DNA of 64,000 bases from contig CM066297.1 of the NCBI GenBank assembly GCA_033816765.1, positions 1,420,573 through 1,484,572 of the forward strand, read 5' to 3'. Position 1 is the stretch's first letter; each line of letters opens with the position of its first letter. Position numbers and translations under genes: made by a program. The notes beneath the pieces were generated by a model. That model searched no databases, was not told where the DNA came from, and saw only the letters and a list, made by a program, of their open reading frames with translations. Origin of the DNA: Nothopassalora personata. Lineage: Eukaryota; Ascomycota; Dothideomycetes; Mycosphaerellales; Mycosphaerellaceae. This document shows, one piece after another, positions 1-11,829 of the stretch.

Positions 1-819
<819 letters not shown>

Positions 820-3516
820 GAAGATACAGATAAAGCGGCTTTGAAAGCATTGAGATGATATAGATATTGACAGAGGGTTACTCAGCTGGAGTTCTGAGTT
901 GTAGCACTAGATTTTGGAACGGACTGGACAGCGAAGGTCACGAGTTGGTGAATATCTCTGCAAGTAGACAGAGCATTGTGCTCGATGATGAATTGCAGCT
1001 TGTTTGCATCTAGTCCCCTGTCCCTATCGAGCGGCCGAGTCGCCAAGAGCTCTTCGAGCGCTGTGCCGCAGATAGCAGCCCAACGTCGTGGACTCTGCAT
1101 CGATAGTGGAGTCCCTTTAGTCACATGCACGCCGACCTCAAAGCTCGCCTGCCAACCCATCGCGGAAATCTCAGACATGGTGTCAGATCTGCCCGGTGGG
1201 CGTTACTTCCGCTGATGATGGCACGATGGAGAGTGCAAGAGATACAAATGCCGCAAGCTGAGGCTCTGACAGTTTACAGGAGTCCTTGCAGACACCATTT
1301 ACGACCGTCATCTCCAACAGACTCCAGGATTTCGTGATCAGCCTGGCCGAAGCGGTACCCGTCACGACCGCGCCTTGAAATCGAATAAGACACAGCGCGA
1401 CGCAAGGCTCAGGCTTTTCTTCGTTGCTGGGAAGCGATCAGTATCCTCACGGGTCAGTCCATGGCAGTAAAACCGGAAGTGCGTCTCCTCTTACAGGTGC
1501 TCCATTAATTCAATCGTCTCAAATGTGGAGACAGCAGAGACGGGATCTTTGCGCTGTCGAGTCTGGACTCTAGCTTTGGTTGGGCTTCGGATTATAGCCT
1601 CTTCACCGTGGAGATATATGCTGAACTCTCGAGGTTCTTGGTCGAGAGAGCAGAGAGCTTACATTATATCATTTCTCAATCCCACGACCTGTACCACCCG
1701 TCCCTGGGGAAGAAGCATACTATAAATCCTGCGATGAGTTGAGTCGGTGAGAGGGGAGATGAGACAATGCTGGAAGACTTACCTTGATGGGTATTGGATC
1801 GTCAGAGCTACGTCTCGCCAAGTGTTGCTGAAGTCGAACGTTCGAGGGCTCGAGTTTCTGTGCACATCTGTCCCTCTGCGCCAGGTCGGAATGGCTTGGA
1901 TACTCTCGCAAGCCCAGGGATCGACTTGCTGCCCGCTGGTCCTTGTTGATGAAGATGGTGTGAGGCTCGTGTGACTCCCAGAAGGTCTTTCACTGCGGAG
2001 TTTGGGCAGGGCGATCTGCTGGATGCTTACTTGATTCGAAGGTGTTCGTGGCTGGTGCTGCTGCTGAGACGTCTTGGCTGAGCGAGATATGCCTTTTGAG
2101 TATCGTCCGTGTTCTTGACCTGCCAGGGAGTGTACGCATGATCTTGACCTGGGGCATGAGATTGAGGTCACGATTGCGCGAATTGACAGCCACGGGACCG
2201 GACCAACTCTTAATCTACCACCGGCCATATATCCACCTCCGTGCTCGTACGCGAGTACCCACCAGTATCCACAACCGCCTTTTCCTCACGTAGATAACAC
2301 TCCTCGGTTTCCACCAGCTCTGGGTCAAAGGGTGAAACCTTTACATTCAGCATTCTTCCACGGATACGAAACCTCCCCCGGACTGCTCGTAATCCCACGC
2401 AAAAAGTCACCATGCGCTGCAAGCAGCACATTCTTCTCGGGTCGATCTCTGAGGGTTCGTCGAACCCAACGAGCCCGCTTGTGGAGGCTGCTTATGTCGG
2501 TCGCATAGAAGCCTTGCTTGGAGGTCCCGTCGGAAGTAAGGCGGCAAGGTCGAATTCAGCGAATTCAGGATCTGCCAGTAAGACTGCTTTGGATGAGCCT
2601 ATATCGCAAGGCGAGGCACTACAATCCTGTGCTTGGAGTAGACAGATGACCTTGGAACAACAGCCGAGGCGTTCAGTCGCGGGAGCCCAGCTAGCTGTGT
2701 CGTTTGTAGGGTGCGTTTGAGAGGGGTTCAGACGATGAGATCGATTTCTTCGTGGAGCTTTGGGACTTGACGTGCGAGAGAGGTGGTTTGTTTCTTGCCG
2801 AGGGCTGTCAGTAGAGTGTCTGGGACTGAGGCTTGTCCGCAATGTGGGGGTACCCATTGTGAACAGGAAGGTAGACGTACTGCTGTGGTCATATTTAATG
2901 TTGCTCTCGGCTTGAGCGTGGTGGGTGAGGAAGATTTGTGATGAGGGCGCCAAGTTTGAGGTGTGCCTCGTTGTGTATGAGATGACGTGGGAAGTAAATG
3001 TCCTAGGTGTGTTCTAGCCGGTTGGTAAGAGGAAGAGGGTGGACATGTGTGAATGAAAAGATGGCAAATGAGGATTGCGAGTGCGGGAGCCAATGCCGAA
3101 CATGCATGATAGTCGTGTCTCATCAGTACCTGTCGTCTGCAGACTACACAAGCCATCTCAAACTCGCGCCGCATGCGACTTCACTGCTCCCGGCTCCGTG
3201 GGTAGCCTAGCCGTTGCCGCTCGTTCTGTTGGCACTGCTCCGTTCGCACAATGTCTTCCACCGTCCAGGGTGACTGTATTCTCCTCCATACGACTCTGCA
3301 CAGCGGCAGTCCACGTCGAGCGAAGCAGTGAAATAGTAGTGAAGTATCACTGCGAAACGGAGTGCCTCGAAGCGGGGCACCTTGACTGCGTGAGCCAGGC
3401 TAACTTCGATCGCGGTATCGTTTGGCTGATAACACGCGAAGTGAATCTTGCTGGGGAAACTTGTGGCCATGCCCCCGTGGACCGCGCCGTCGGACAATTG
3501 GAGAGATAGCATAACT
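820..3516. other. Gene-poor stretch downstream of GFA1
   Basis: No gene I can defend. Several open frames lie on the minus strand between 1779 and 3174. They are low-complexity (Ser, Pro, Arg rich), have no motif I recognise, and do not join through convincing GT-AG introns. Base composition is like the host flanks, with no strong RIP signature. Confidence 0.5.
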
Positions 3517-4420
3517 CTAGTCCATATCTTCGTGATCTCCATCATCTGTGTCGTCTGAAGCCACGGACGCCTCACCACTCTCTGTATCGTCGTCGAGCTC
3601 ACTGTCATCAGGATCAAGACTCAAAGAGGAATTGCCCAGACTCTTACCGATTAGACCGTGCATCTCATCGCCGCCTCTGCCCACAAAGCAGGAGTTACGC
3701 TTGGGGATCTCCGCTTCTTCGTCGTCATCAAAAGGGAACGTCCGTGTCTTCCAAAAATCGTCAATGGCTAAGTAACGTTTCAAAATACGCTCTCGCCGCA
3801 GCATCTTTTTGGTCTGCTGTGTCCCCTTCGAGCTCTGGGCCATGATATGCAAAGCTTCTTATGGTGTCCACTCACCTTGCTTGTTCTTGATAGCATCCAT
3901 AAAGTCATCGTTCCCAGTCGCCTGACGTCGGCCGAATTCTGCTGCTTCCGATAGGAAAGCGGTGAGCATTGCTTCCCACTCAAACGAGATCTCCTGCTTC
4001 TCGAGGTTGAGCTTCAGCCCTGGAAGCGCCGTATCGTTCGACTGGCCATATAAACAGATTATATGCCATGTACTATCAAAGCGTCTGCCGCCCGCCTCGG
4101 CCGCAATATAACCTGTCCCAAGGTGATCCTGAAACTTCCCTTTGCAGGCACGATACTTCTTCCTCTTGTATGCACTTTTCACTTCCTCAGACCAATCGGT
4201 TGGAATCTTCCGTGTCTAATTCGACTCTTCGAACACAACTCTGCTCCCCTCCGAGCCCTCGTCCAGCCGCTTGTACACGAGTTCAAGACTGAATTTGTGG
4301 ATCATGCCGCTTTCGATATCTGGAACCCTACCTTCTCCTGCATCGCAATATATGATGCAGCGCTTAGGGTTCATTACAAAGGCTTTGAGATATGCTTGAA
4401 CGACATTGCTCCGCCATACT
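3517..4420 (-). pseudogene. Unrecognised gene remnant beside the transposon nest
   Basis: On the minus strand a protein-like frame runs down from about 4420 (start of readable part VWRSNVVQAYLKAFVMNPKR) through a run containing SLELVYKRLDEG. An in-frame TAG near 4216 breaks it. It then continues as IPTDWSEEVKSAYKRKKYR and a Trp/His-containing segment to about 3880. A possible GTGAGT...CCCAG intron (about 3838-3883) separates this from an acidic Asp/Glu/Ser-rich tail open to 3517, but the reading phases do not join cleanly. I do not recognise the family. It may be a real multi-exon gene whose structure I cannot resolve, or a decayed one; its 5' side ends close to the left terminal repeat of the large transposon. 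Confidence 0.35.
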
Positions 4421-4560
4421 CGACTTACTTGACGCTACCTCCTTTCTCAGGCGCTTCCTTCTTCATGTGTGCGAGCTCGTGACGTCGTGTGGGTCTCGTG
4501 CCCTGTCTAGCGTCCAAACCTTGATTGATTAGTGGAATAGGCGAGAGCTCTCTGCAGGCG

Positions 4561-4601
4561 CCTGACGGCAATCCGCTGTGTTTTAGTGAGAGGTGGCTTA
4601 C
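4561..4601 (+). repeat. Left terminal inverted repeat of the outer DNA transposon
   Basis: Pairs in inverted orientation with 30322-30362: about 30 of 41 positions match. The inner 19 bases, TTAGTGAGAGGTGGCTTAC (4583-4601), match the right copy at 17 of 19, and several outer differences are of the RIP type. The exact outer end is not certain. A 9-bp direct repeat, CCCTGTCTA, at 4501-4509 and 30409-30417 is a possible target duplication if the element extends about 50 bp further out on each side. Confidence 0.55.
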
Positions 4602-5108
4602 GAGGGCCTTACTAAAAATCAATATATTGGATTGCAGCAGTTGTAGCAAAACTCTCACGTATATACAATACACAGAGTCCGGTAGAACAAGGACTCGCGC
4701 ATTTAGCTATGTAGGTTATAGCGGATATTAATAAAGGGATCTTTCGTTCATAGAGTTGCAGTTTAGCCACTTAGAGGGCGTTTGCTAGCTTACGAGCTAC
4801 TACTAAAAATAACCATTTACTTCGTTTATAAGCAAACAGCACGTATAACACCTCTAAATGAACACGCACGCGTATGTGTACTGTCTTCTCATTTATCTCT
4901 CTTACCTCTAAGTTACTACAAGTCGCGTGTTCGCGTTATTCTTCACAAAGCCGCGACTTTCTACCTCCTACTAAAACCTCCACTTCCTACTAAAACTCCT
5001 ACTACTAACGCACAACTTCGTAGTCATTAACACACGAATCGTAGCAGTCGCATTCTTATCTTACCCTCGTCCTTAACCCGACCCGATCGCGATAGGCTAC
5101 CGATTAGT
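4602..5108. other. Left subterminal region, no gene
   Basis: Only lightly RIP-mutated compared with the adjoining helicase frame. It holds AT-rich stretches with repeated ACTAAAAAT words and C/T-rich runs. It is probably the subterminal and promoter region of the helicase gene. No coding frame is supported. Confidence 0.4.
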
Positions 5109-7734
5109 ATACTACCGAAGAAGAAAAAGAACACCGGCGACCGGGAGTTCAAGAACACGAAGGGCGGCCCTACTAGTAAGTCGAAGGGGTAGCGTAAGGA
5201 GAATAGGAAGAAGTACGACACTAGCCGTCGGCGTAAAAAGGGTGGTGCTTAGCCGCATTAAGGTGCCCGACAGCGTCCTTAGACATAGCGCGAGTTGTCT
5301 AAGGAGGTCTATATTCTAATAGATAATATAGTCGAGACAGTAGCTTACTTCTAAGATCGGGTAAACGACATTAAGAAGCCGGAATATACCTTCGTAGACC
5401 TTTAGCGGCTTGTCTATAATAGCTACTAGTACGAGGAGGCCTTGTCCGTATAGGAGACCATTATCCGTAATAGACTTATTAAGATGCTCGATGCTATGTA
5501 TCTAGGTAAGGGCTTCTAGCTAAAGTAGGTCTAGGTCGACATAGTTAAGGCCTTAGTTTATAGTCTAAACGACACGCTTATAATATCTAAGACCGGTAAA
5601 GGTAAGAGTCTCGTGTTCTAGGCGTATGCGATGCTAATAGGATATATTACTATCTAGCTCGTACTACTTAACCGCTTAGGCATTAAGTAAGCTAGCGATG
5701 TAAGTAGAATGTCTACGGTTACTAACAACCTCGTTAATGTAGTAGCTGTCGATGCTAATACTAAGGCAGCTACTCTACGCGAAGGTCGCGATCTGTTCGA
5801 GAAAATCCTCGCTAGCTAGTACTAGTATATTATTATAAGTCCTAAGTAGGCTATACATAAGGACTTCCGTAAGTACCTCCGTAATCTAGCACTCCGTAAC
5901 ATAATCGGACTCGTAGCTCTAGACGAGGTTCACTTAGTCGATAAGTAGTAGAACTTCCGGCCTAAGTTTATGTAGATTAAGACACTCCGTAACTAGCTTC
6001 GGCGTAATATAGTTTAGCTCGGAGCTTTAGCGACAGGTATGTTTAAGTTAGGAGCCGCGAGTTACCGTTAACTATTGCTAACATGTTTTCTAGTCTCCGA
6101 GTCTACATAGGACTTTATCCTTAAGAACGCCGGCTTCCGTCTAGAAGGAACTAGCATCTTTAAGACCGTTATTATCCGTAGTAGCATTAACCGTCGTAAC
6201 CTAACGTACATCCTTAAGACCATTCCGAAGAAGCAATCTAGGGGTAAGGAGTAGTAAGGAGAATATAACTACCTCTACTTATTAGTCTAGAATAGCGTGT
6301 AGGTTTTTCTACCGCCTTTTAATATGTTCACCTAACAGGTAGAAGGCGAGGATACTAAGATTGCTACACCTAAACGCATCCCTAAGACGCTTATATTTAT
6401 CGATGGCCGCACTAAGGTCTAGAACTTCGTTAACACCGCCCGGTAGTAGCTTATTAACATAACTAAGGACTTCCCGTAAGCTAACTAGAGATACACCTTT
6501 GATGGCGCCTAGGGCACTACCGATATGCGCAATATAGTCTAGGCGTATACTACTTAGGTTATAGAACACGATAAGAACGTGCGATACGATAAGTTTAGTC
6601 TTCCGGGTTCTAAGATCCGTATTATAGTAACTATAACCGCGTTGTCCGTCGGTTTAAACATAAGCGACGTTAAGCGTGTTATTTAAAACGGCTTTCTAGT
6701 TACCCGCGACTTCGAGGACGCTATCTAACGTATTAGTCGTTATGCTCGCAAGCCGGGCATGCATAGCGATGTTTTTCTCTTTATGCCGCGTATTATTAAC
6801 GATAGAGAAGGCAAGCCGAGAGAGGGATTATTATTGCCGGCTATTACGCTAAAGAACGCGCGTGGTTTATCGAAGCTAACCGCTACTAACCTCCGTAGTT
6901 CCTAGACTAAGGATAATACCTAGACGCCTAGTAACATCCTTATAGTAGACGATAACGAGGATAACGAGACCGAGGCGGAAGAGTAGCAGTAGTAGTAGCA
7001 GTAGACCGACCTAAGTAATACCCGTAAGATCTAGAACGCTATCGAAGAGAAGGCCCGGAAGAAGATCCCTATCATTTAGCTCGTAGTTTGGAATAGATAG
7101 CTAGTTAATAGGTCGTGTCCGCGGGTAGTTATAAACGAGTATCTCGGCGAGGATCTTACCTAGTATAAGTCTAATAATCTAGCACCTATAGCTCTTAACT
7201 ACTACAACTACTACAATAACTAGCTATATAAGGACCTACCTATAGCACCGCCTCGTCCGAGGGTTCTAACTGCGCTAAAGGCTAAGACTAAGGCCTAGTA
7301 TGCGTTAGTCCACATTTAGAAGTGGTACTAGGGATAGGCCGAGACATTATATCCCTTAATGTACCGTCCCTTCGACATGCCCGCTAACTTCTTTATGCTA
7401 GATCCTACTATATAGGAATTGGCGCGTCTATTTAGTAACGTGCGTAATCTAGATAATATAGGCTTTACTAAGGACGATCTACTTAGTCCGGATTCTAATG
7501 CGCCGCTACTCGCTAGCTAGAATCGTTAGGATAAGGTCGATGCATTAGTAGATAAGCTAAACCGCATTACACTACTCGCAGCATAGGACTACTAAGATAA
7601 GAGGGACCGTAAGTAAGCTAAAGAGGATAAGGCTAAAGAGGCTTAGAGATAGGCTAAGCTTATAGTAAGCGTACCGAGACTAATACTAAGCGACGCTATT
7701 ACTAACCGTCGTTAACAAACCTAGAGTAATGTAA
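5109..7734 (+). pseudogene. RecQ-like helicase, RIP-inactivated (N-terminal and core part)
   Basis: One frame stays protein-like for 875 codons from 5109, where ATA probably replaced ATG by RIP. A Lys-rich N-terminus leads into the helicase core: Walker A as SKTGKGKS (near 5586-5609), motif II as LDEVHLVDK (DEVH at 5922-5933), a motif III-like LGALATG, then LIFIDGRTK. Motif V-like ALSVGLNISDVK and motif VI-like RISRYAR (near 6729) follow. Dozens of in-frame TAG/TAA sit at positions explained by CAG, TGG or CAA codons. The C-terminus resumes at 23852 after the LTR element. The order of motifs supports an SF2/RecQ-type DNA helicase; the exact subfamily is inference. It is not functional as it stands. 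Confidence 0.8.
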
Positions 7735-8121
7735 TGTTATTGTCTCGTTCTAGGGCTAGTCTTAAAAGAGAGATAAGTTAAGTTACGTAGCGGTATTATT
7801 CTTTAGAGAGGCTAAAGCAAGCTAAGCGAAGATAAATGATAGGAATAAGAGTTGTATTCTAATTAGTAAGATAGTAACATAAGTTGAACGCATCGAAACT
7901 ATAAGGGTTCTTAGCGTTCCTAAATACAAAGGAGTTTCGCGGCGTAGAGCCTATAGCTTAGTATAATTACCTTAATTAGTCCTACTAAGTATACTAATCA
8001 TACTAATTAGTCTATGAAGTGATTAGTGTCACGTACGTCTAGATAATTAGTATTACGTGTCTCTAAGTGATTAGTGTTACGTATGTCTAGTTGGGGCTGC
8101 CGTTTAGACCGAACCGTAACA
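7735..8121 (-). repeat. LTR of element A (3' LTR in element orientation)
   Basis: Same length (387 bp) as 23460-23846 and alignable along its whole length; the differences are mainly C/T and G/A changes in CpA/TpG contexts. It starts with TG and ends with CA. The base run CTATCCCCCTTCTAG directly after it (8122-8136) is the minus-strand polypurine tract; nearly the same tract follows the left LTR of element C. Confidence 0.9.
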
Positions 8122-8212
8122 CTATCCCCCTTCTAGCCTAGCTTAGTCCCTTAAGCTTACTTATGACGAACGGTATCCTCTATGTATTCGCGTATAGCTT
8201 CTTCCTTTTACG

Positions 8213-8770
8213 ATGCCTATCTACTAACGCCCTTCTAGCACTATCCGTCGCCGCCGACTCTACGAGTTCGTTAAATCCGCGGGAGAAGTTATAGTTAAGA
8301 AATGCTTAACGTGTAAAAAGCATAGTCGCGTGTGTAAGGTGCACATTTGTTCCGGGAAGTGTAGTGAGTGTCTTCGTCGCGGCTAAAGGTGCGATATAAG
8401 AGTAACTTAGTTAGAGTTTAAGAGGTTAGTAGAGGAGAAGGCTCGTCTCCGTTAGAAAATCTAGGAGTCTCGGTCCGCTTAGGAGGAGGCGATGCGGGTT
8501 CATAAGAAGGCTCTCGAGGACCTAAAGATTACTCGCGCGCGTAAGGAGCGCTTACGCTAGTAGATGGATCTAGTAGATCGTCGCGCCGAGGAGGCGATTT
8601 CCGTTAAGGAAAGGGAGATCGAGGAGTAGGAGATAGAAGAGGCTTCTTTACTTCCTTCGGATATCCCTTATAAGGGTCTAGCTCTTAACTTATTACTAGG
8701 TACATAGGGTACTATTAAGGGTCTCGGTAACGAGTTCTAGGAGGAACCCGAACTACTCCCCGCGGGTTAA
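8213..8770 (+). pseudogene. Antisense Zn(II)2Cys6-type gene of element A, RIP-inactivated
   Basis: A 185-codon frame on the strand opposite gag/pol, from ATG 8213 to TAA 8770, between the 3' LTR and the end of pol. About a dozen internal stops are all TAG/TAA at likely Gln or Trp codons. Cysteines at residues 31, 34, 41, 50, 53 and 60 give C-x2-C-x6-C-x8-C-x2-C-x6-C, the fungal binuclear zinc cluster spacing. The cluster is followed by CDIRVT and a Glu/Lys/Arg/Leu-rich, coiled-coil-like stretch. It aligns with the intact 186-aa frame at 19939-20499 (shared pattern V-C-x-V-H-I-x-S-G-x-C-S-E-C). A DNA-binding role is inference from the motif. Confidence 0.75.
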
Positions 8771-10328
8771 CTTATAGGTCTTTACTTTTCTTATAGTATT
8801 CTCGGATCTTTTATTAACAGTTTTATAGGTTCTTTTCTAGTTCCTAGGTATTTTCTAATTCGTCGTATTCTTTCCATTTGACAAGGTATCGCTAACCTTT
8901 CTTGTCTAGGATTCTTTCGACTTCAAATTCGTTTTCTGCTTCCGGCTCGAAATAGAAGCTCTCTTAGTAGGGTGTTTCGGTGTCTACGGGTTCCAACTTA
9001 GAGATGTAGAAGACTAGGTGGATTTTTACGTCCGGTAGTAGTCGTAGGCGGTAGTTAACTAGTCCTATAACTTTGTCGATAAAAAATGGTCCGACCTTAA
9101 CATAATCTAGTTTCTTAGTCTATCTTCTTATTCTTAAGTTTTTTATAAGGAGATAGACCTTATCCCCCTCTTTTAGTAGAGGTGCTATTTTTCTCGTGTC
9201 CTACCGTTATTAAGACAGTTTTTATTATACATCTTCGATCGCCTTGCGTGTTTCTTTATGCACTTCCTTAAGAGTATCCGTCGTCACGATTGCTCTTTCG
9301 GCTTATAGGTGAGATCTAGGTGTTCTAAATAGGTTAGGATCTTTACTAAAGTTTGCATAAAATAGCGTCGTTAAAGTTGTCTCCGATTTGTAGTTGTTCA
9401 GTACAATCTACGCCATTAGTAGTAATGAGACCTAGTTGTCTTATGCATAATTGATGTAGTGTCGTAGGTATTGTTCTAGCGTTTAATTTATCCTCTCGGT
9501 TTGTCCGTCTATTTCCGGATAATATGCTATTAATAGCTTATGTTTAATTCCGATTGTTCCTATAAGCGTCTTCTAGTAATTTAATGTAAATAACTTATCT
9601 CTATCCGTTATAAACGCTTAGGGGAATCCGTAGTATCGGATAAGTCTATCTAGTACGAGGTATCCGAGCTACTCTACATTATACGTTTCCGATGTAGGAA
9701 TAAAGTGTACGTATTTCGTAAGTCTATTAACTATAACTAGTATTATGTCGTATAGTTGTTTCGTAACTTAATCCTTTAACGGTAGGAGTTTCGTAATAAA
9801 GTCTATTGTAACTTCGTCCTATAGTTTCATCGGTAGTGTCCTAAACTATAGGTAACCGTATTTCGCATGTCTCGTAGCCTTGTTTCGTTAGTAGTGTACG
9901 CATTGTTTAATGTAGCGTAACACCTTAAGTCTTATCTATGGAAATGAGAAACTACGTTATATTAGGTCTATTGTTTTTAAAGTTCTAGGGTGTCTATAAG
10001 TTAGTCCGTCGTAATGTTATCGTATGCATTCTTCTTCTCGATCCTTAGGTACTTAGTATTTCCCTTACGATATAGGGAATTGTTCGTCCCTATTGCCTAA
10101 TATCCGTACGATGTTGTTAAATTCTCTTATATTAGTACTAAGACTTCCGTCGGGGTTCGTTTTTAGTACTTTATGTTACACTAGTTCTTTTCCTTCTATG
10201 TAGTCGCTTCTTCGGCTTAGCGCGTCGGCGCGGCCGTTCTCTCGTCCTAGAGTATATTTGATTTTAAACTTATACTGTCCTAGTAGCTCCGACTAGCGGG
10301 CTTGCCTTCGGGTAAGTTCTTTCGTCGT
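8771..10328 (-). pseudogene. Element A pol, C-terminal part: integrase and chromodomain, RIP-inactivated
   Basis: Reading leftward on the minus strand, the sequence runs from the RNase H region (TYFTTTKELTRRQARWSELL with one stop; split by element B at 10324-10328) through the integrase region. It ends in a chromodomain near 8820-8931 whose readable core is EFEVERILDKKG then YLVKWKEY. A chromodomain at the pol C-terminus places the element among the chromoviruses. Many TAG/TAA codons interrupt it. It ends close to the stop of the convergent antisense gene at 8770. Boundaries are approximate. Confidence 0.8.
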
Positions 10329-10525
10329 TATTAAGGGGATGTCGCAATTTATAGCACGCCTACGACCTACTAGTCGTAGATGAACTAATTCTTGCCTTTT
10401 ATTTAAGACGCATTACGCGTCGTAAGGTATACGTATGCGTGTTACGTGCGGCTTAGTAGCCGGTCGCGACCGTATGTTACATATAAGGCTACATGTAAGG
10501 GTTAGCTACTAGGCTACCCCTTATA
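10329..10525 (-). repeat. LTR of element B (3' LTR in element orientation)
   Basis: Matches 16953-17149 over 197 bp with only a few transition differences. Both copies begin TATTAAGGGGATGTCGCAAT and end GGCTACCCCTTATA, so the LTR ends are inverted repeats of AAGGGG. Confidence 0.88.
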
Positions 10526-10825
10526 ATTGCCTCCCCTCCCGTACGAGCTGTCCTTAGCTCGCTAGTTGCTACGTAGAGGCTCCTACGTACTTCTAGAACT
10601 ATAGTTGCTATACGGCCTACATGCGGGTTACGTACGTGTCGTTATGTAGGTGTAGGTAAGTAAGGCTTAGTTACTATGCCGACGTAGCTAGTTAGGGGCA
10701 TAAAACTCTAGCCTAACCTAGCCCTATTCTCTAGTACGTTCCCTAGCGTACTACCTCCGCTACACTACTACTACGCACCCGCACCGCACCCTTACCGTAA
10801 GCGCCTCGCTAGCATTATCATTATT

Positions 10826-11469
10826 ATGTCTAACTCGCCCCCGTCCTCTAGCCGCTCCGCCTCCTTTCGTAGTATTAGTAGCGACAGTACTACTAGCGCC
10901 TTAGAAGACGAGCGCCGCTAGGCGGCTCTAGTACGCGACGCACCTAGAACGCCTAGTAGTCGCAAGCGACTAGCATCCCCCTCGTAGCTACTAACGCCCT
11001 CGCCCGCTACTAAGCTCTCGTAGAGGATTAATATATACATACGGTACCTCCTATACTTCGTTAAGGGTAAGTCTCTATACGCGCCGCCTACGATTCGTAT
11101 GCTAACTACTTACTAGACGAAGCCGATAACTGTAATAGTGTTACTACCGGCGAACTCCTAAAGAAGTGCGGCCGCTGTAGGCGCAGTAAACATAGCTACG
11201 TACCTAACACTAGCTACGCTATCGCCTCGCTAGTAAGCCGCCTACGCGCCGCGCGGTCCTAGCGCGACTTCCTTACGGCTATGATGGGCTAGGCGCCTAT
11301 AGACCTCTAGTAGTAGGAGCTAGTAGAGCAGATCCGCCTATATACCTAGCTAGGTAACGACATTAAGGAGGTAAGTCGCTACTTCGCTCGTACGAGTCGA
11401 CTACTACTCGCGGGGGAGGGCTCTAGTACGTCCCCTATGCTTCGGCTAACCCTTCCTATAGGCTATTAG
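10826..11469 (+). pseudogene. Antisense Cys-rich gene of element B, spliced, RIP-inactivated
   Basis: Opposite strand to gag/pol, beside the 3' LTR. Exon 1 runs 10826-11066 (MSNSPPSSSRSASF start). A 50-bp intron (11067-11116) has GTAAGT donor, GCTAAC branch site and TAG acceptor (CAG before RIP). Exon 2 (11117-11469) enters DEADNCNSVTTGELLKKCGR and the motif CGRCRRSKHSY. Here TAC may replace TGC, giving C-x2-C-x6-C as in the first half of a Zn2Cys6 cluster; the second half is not clear. Total coding length is about 197 codons, close to 185 and 186 in the other two elements. In-frame stops are of the RIP type. The function is unknown. Confidence 0.62.
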
Positions 11470-11829
11470 GCAGTTTAATGCCTATAAGCATAAGTGTGCC
11501 GGGGAGACCCGCATACGTGCCTCCGCCGCCGCCGCTACTACTACCGCCGCCCCCGCCGCCGAAGCCCTCGCGCTCTAGTAGGAGTAGAACCGCGCCCTTA
11601 ATAGGCTATTCGAACTCGGCCGCGCCGTAAGTTGCATATTCCTCGCCTACGTGTACCCTACTAACCGTAGTCCCAGTTCCTATAGGCGTAGAACATCGAC
11701 ACTACCGCCGCCGACTAGGCATTCTTACCTAAGTTACTACGTGACGACAACTGAGGCGCTCGCCTTACACGCTACTCGCGGGCTCCTCGCCTACTACTAC
11801 TCTACGTAGCCCCTAGTAGGCGCGCTACT

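Noticed and set aside
1779..3174. Overlapping minus-strand frames as one multi-exon gene
   Set aside because: No introns join them in phase and the sequence is low-complexity; not supportable as a gene call.
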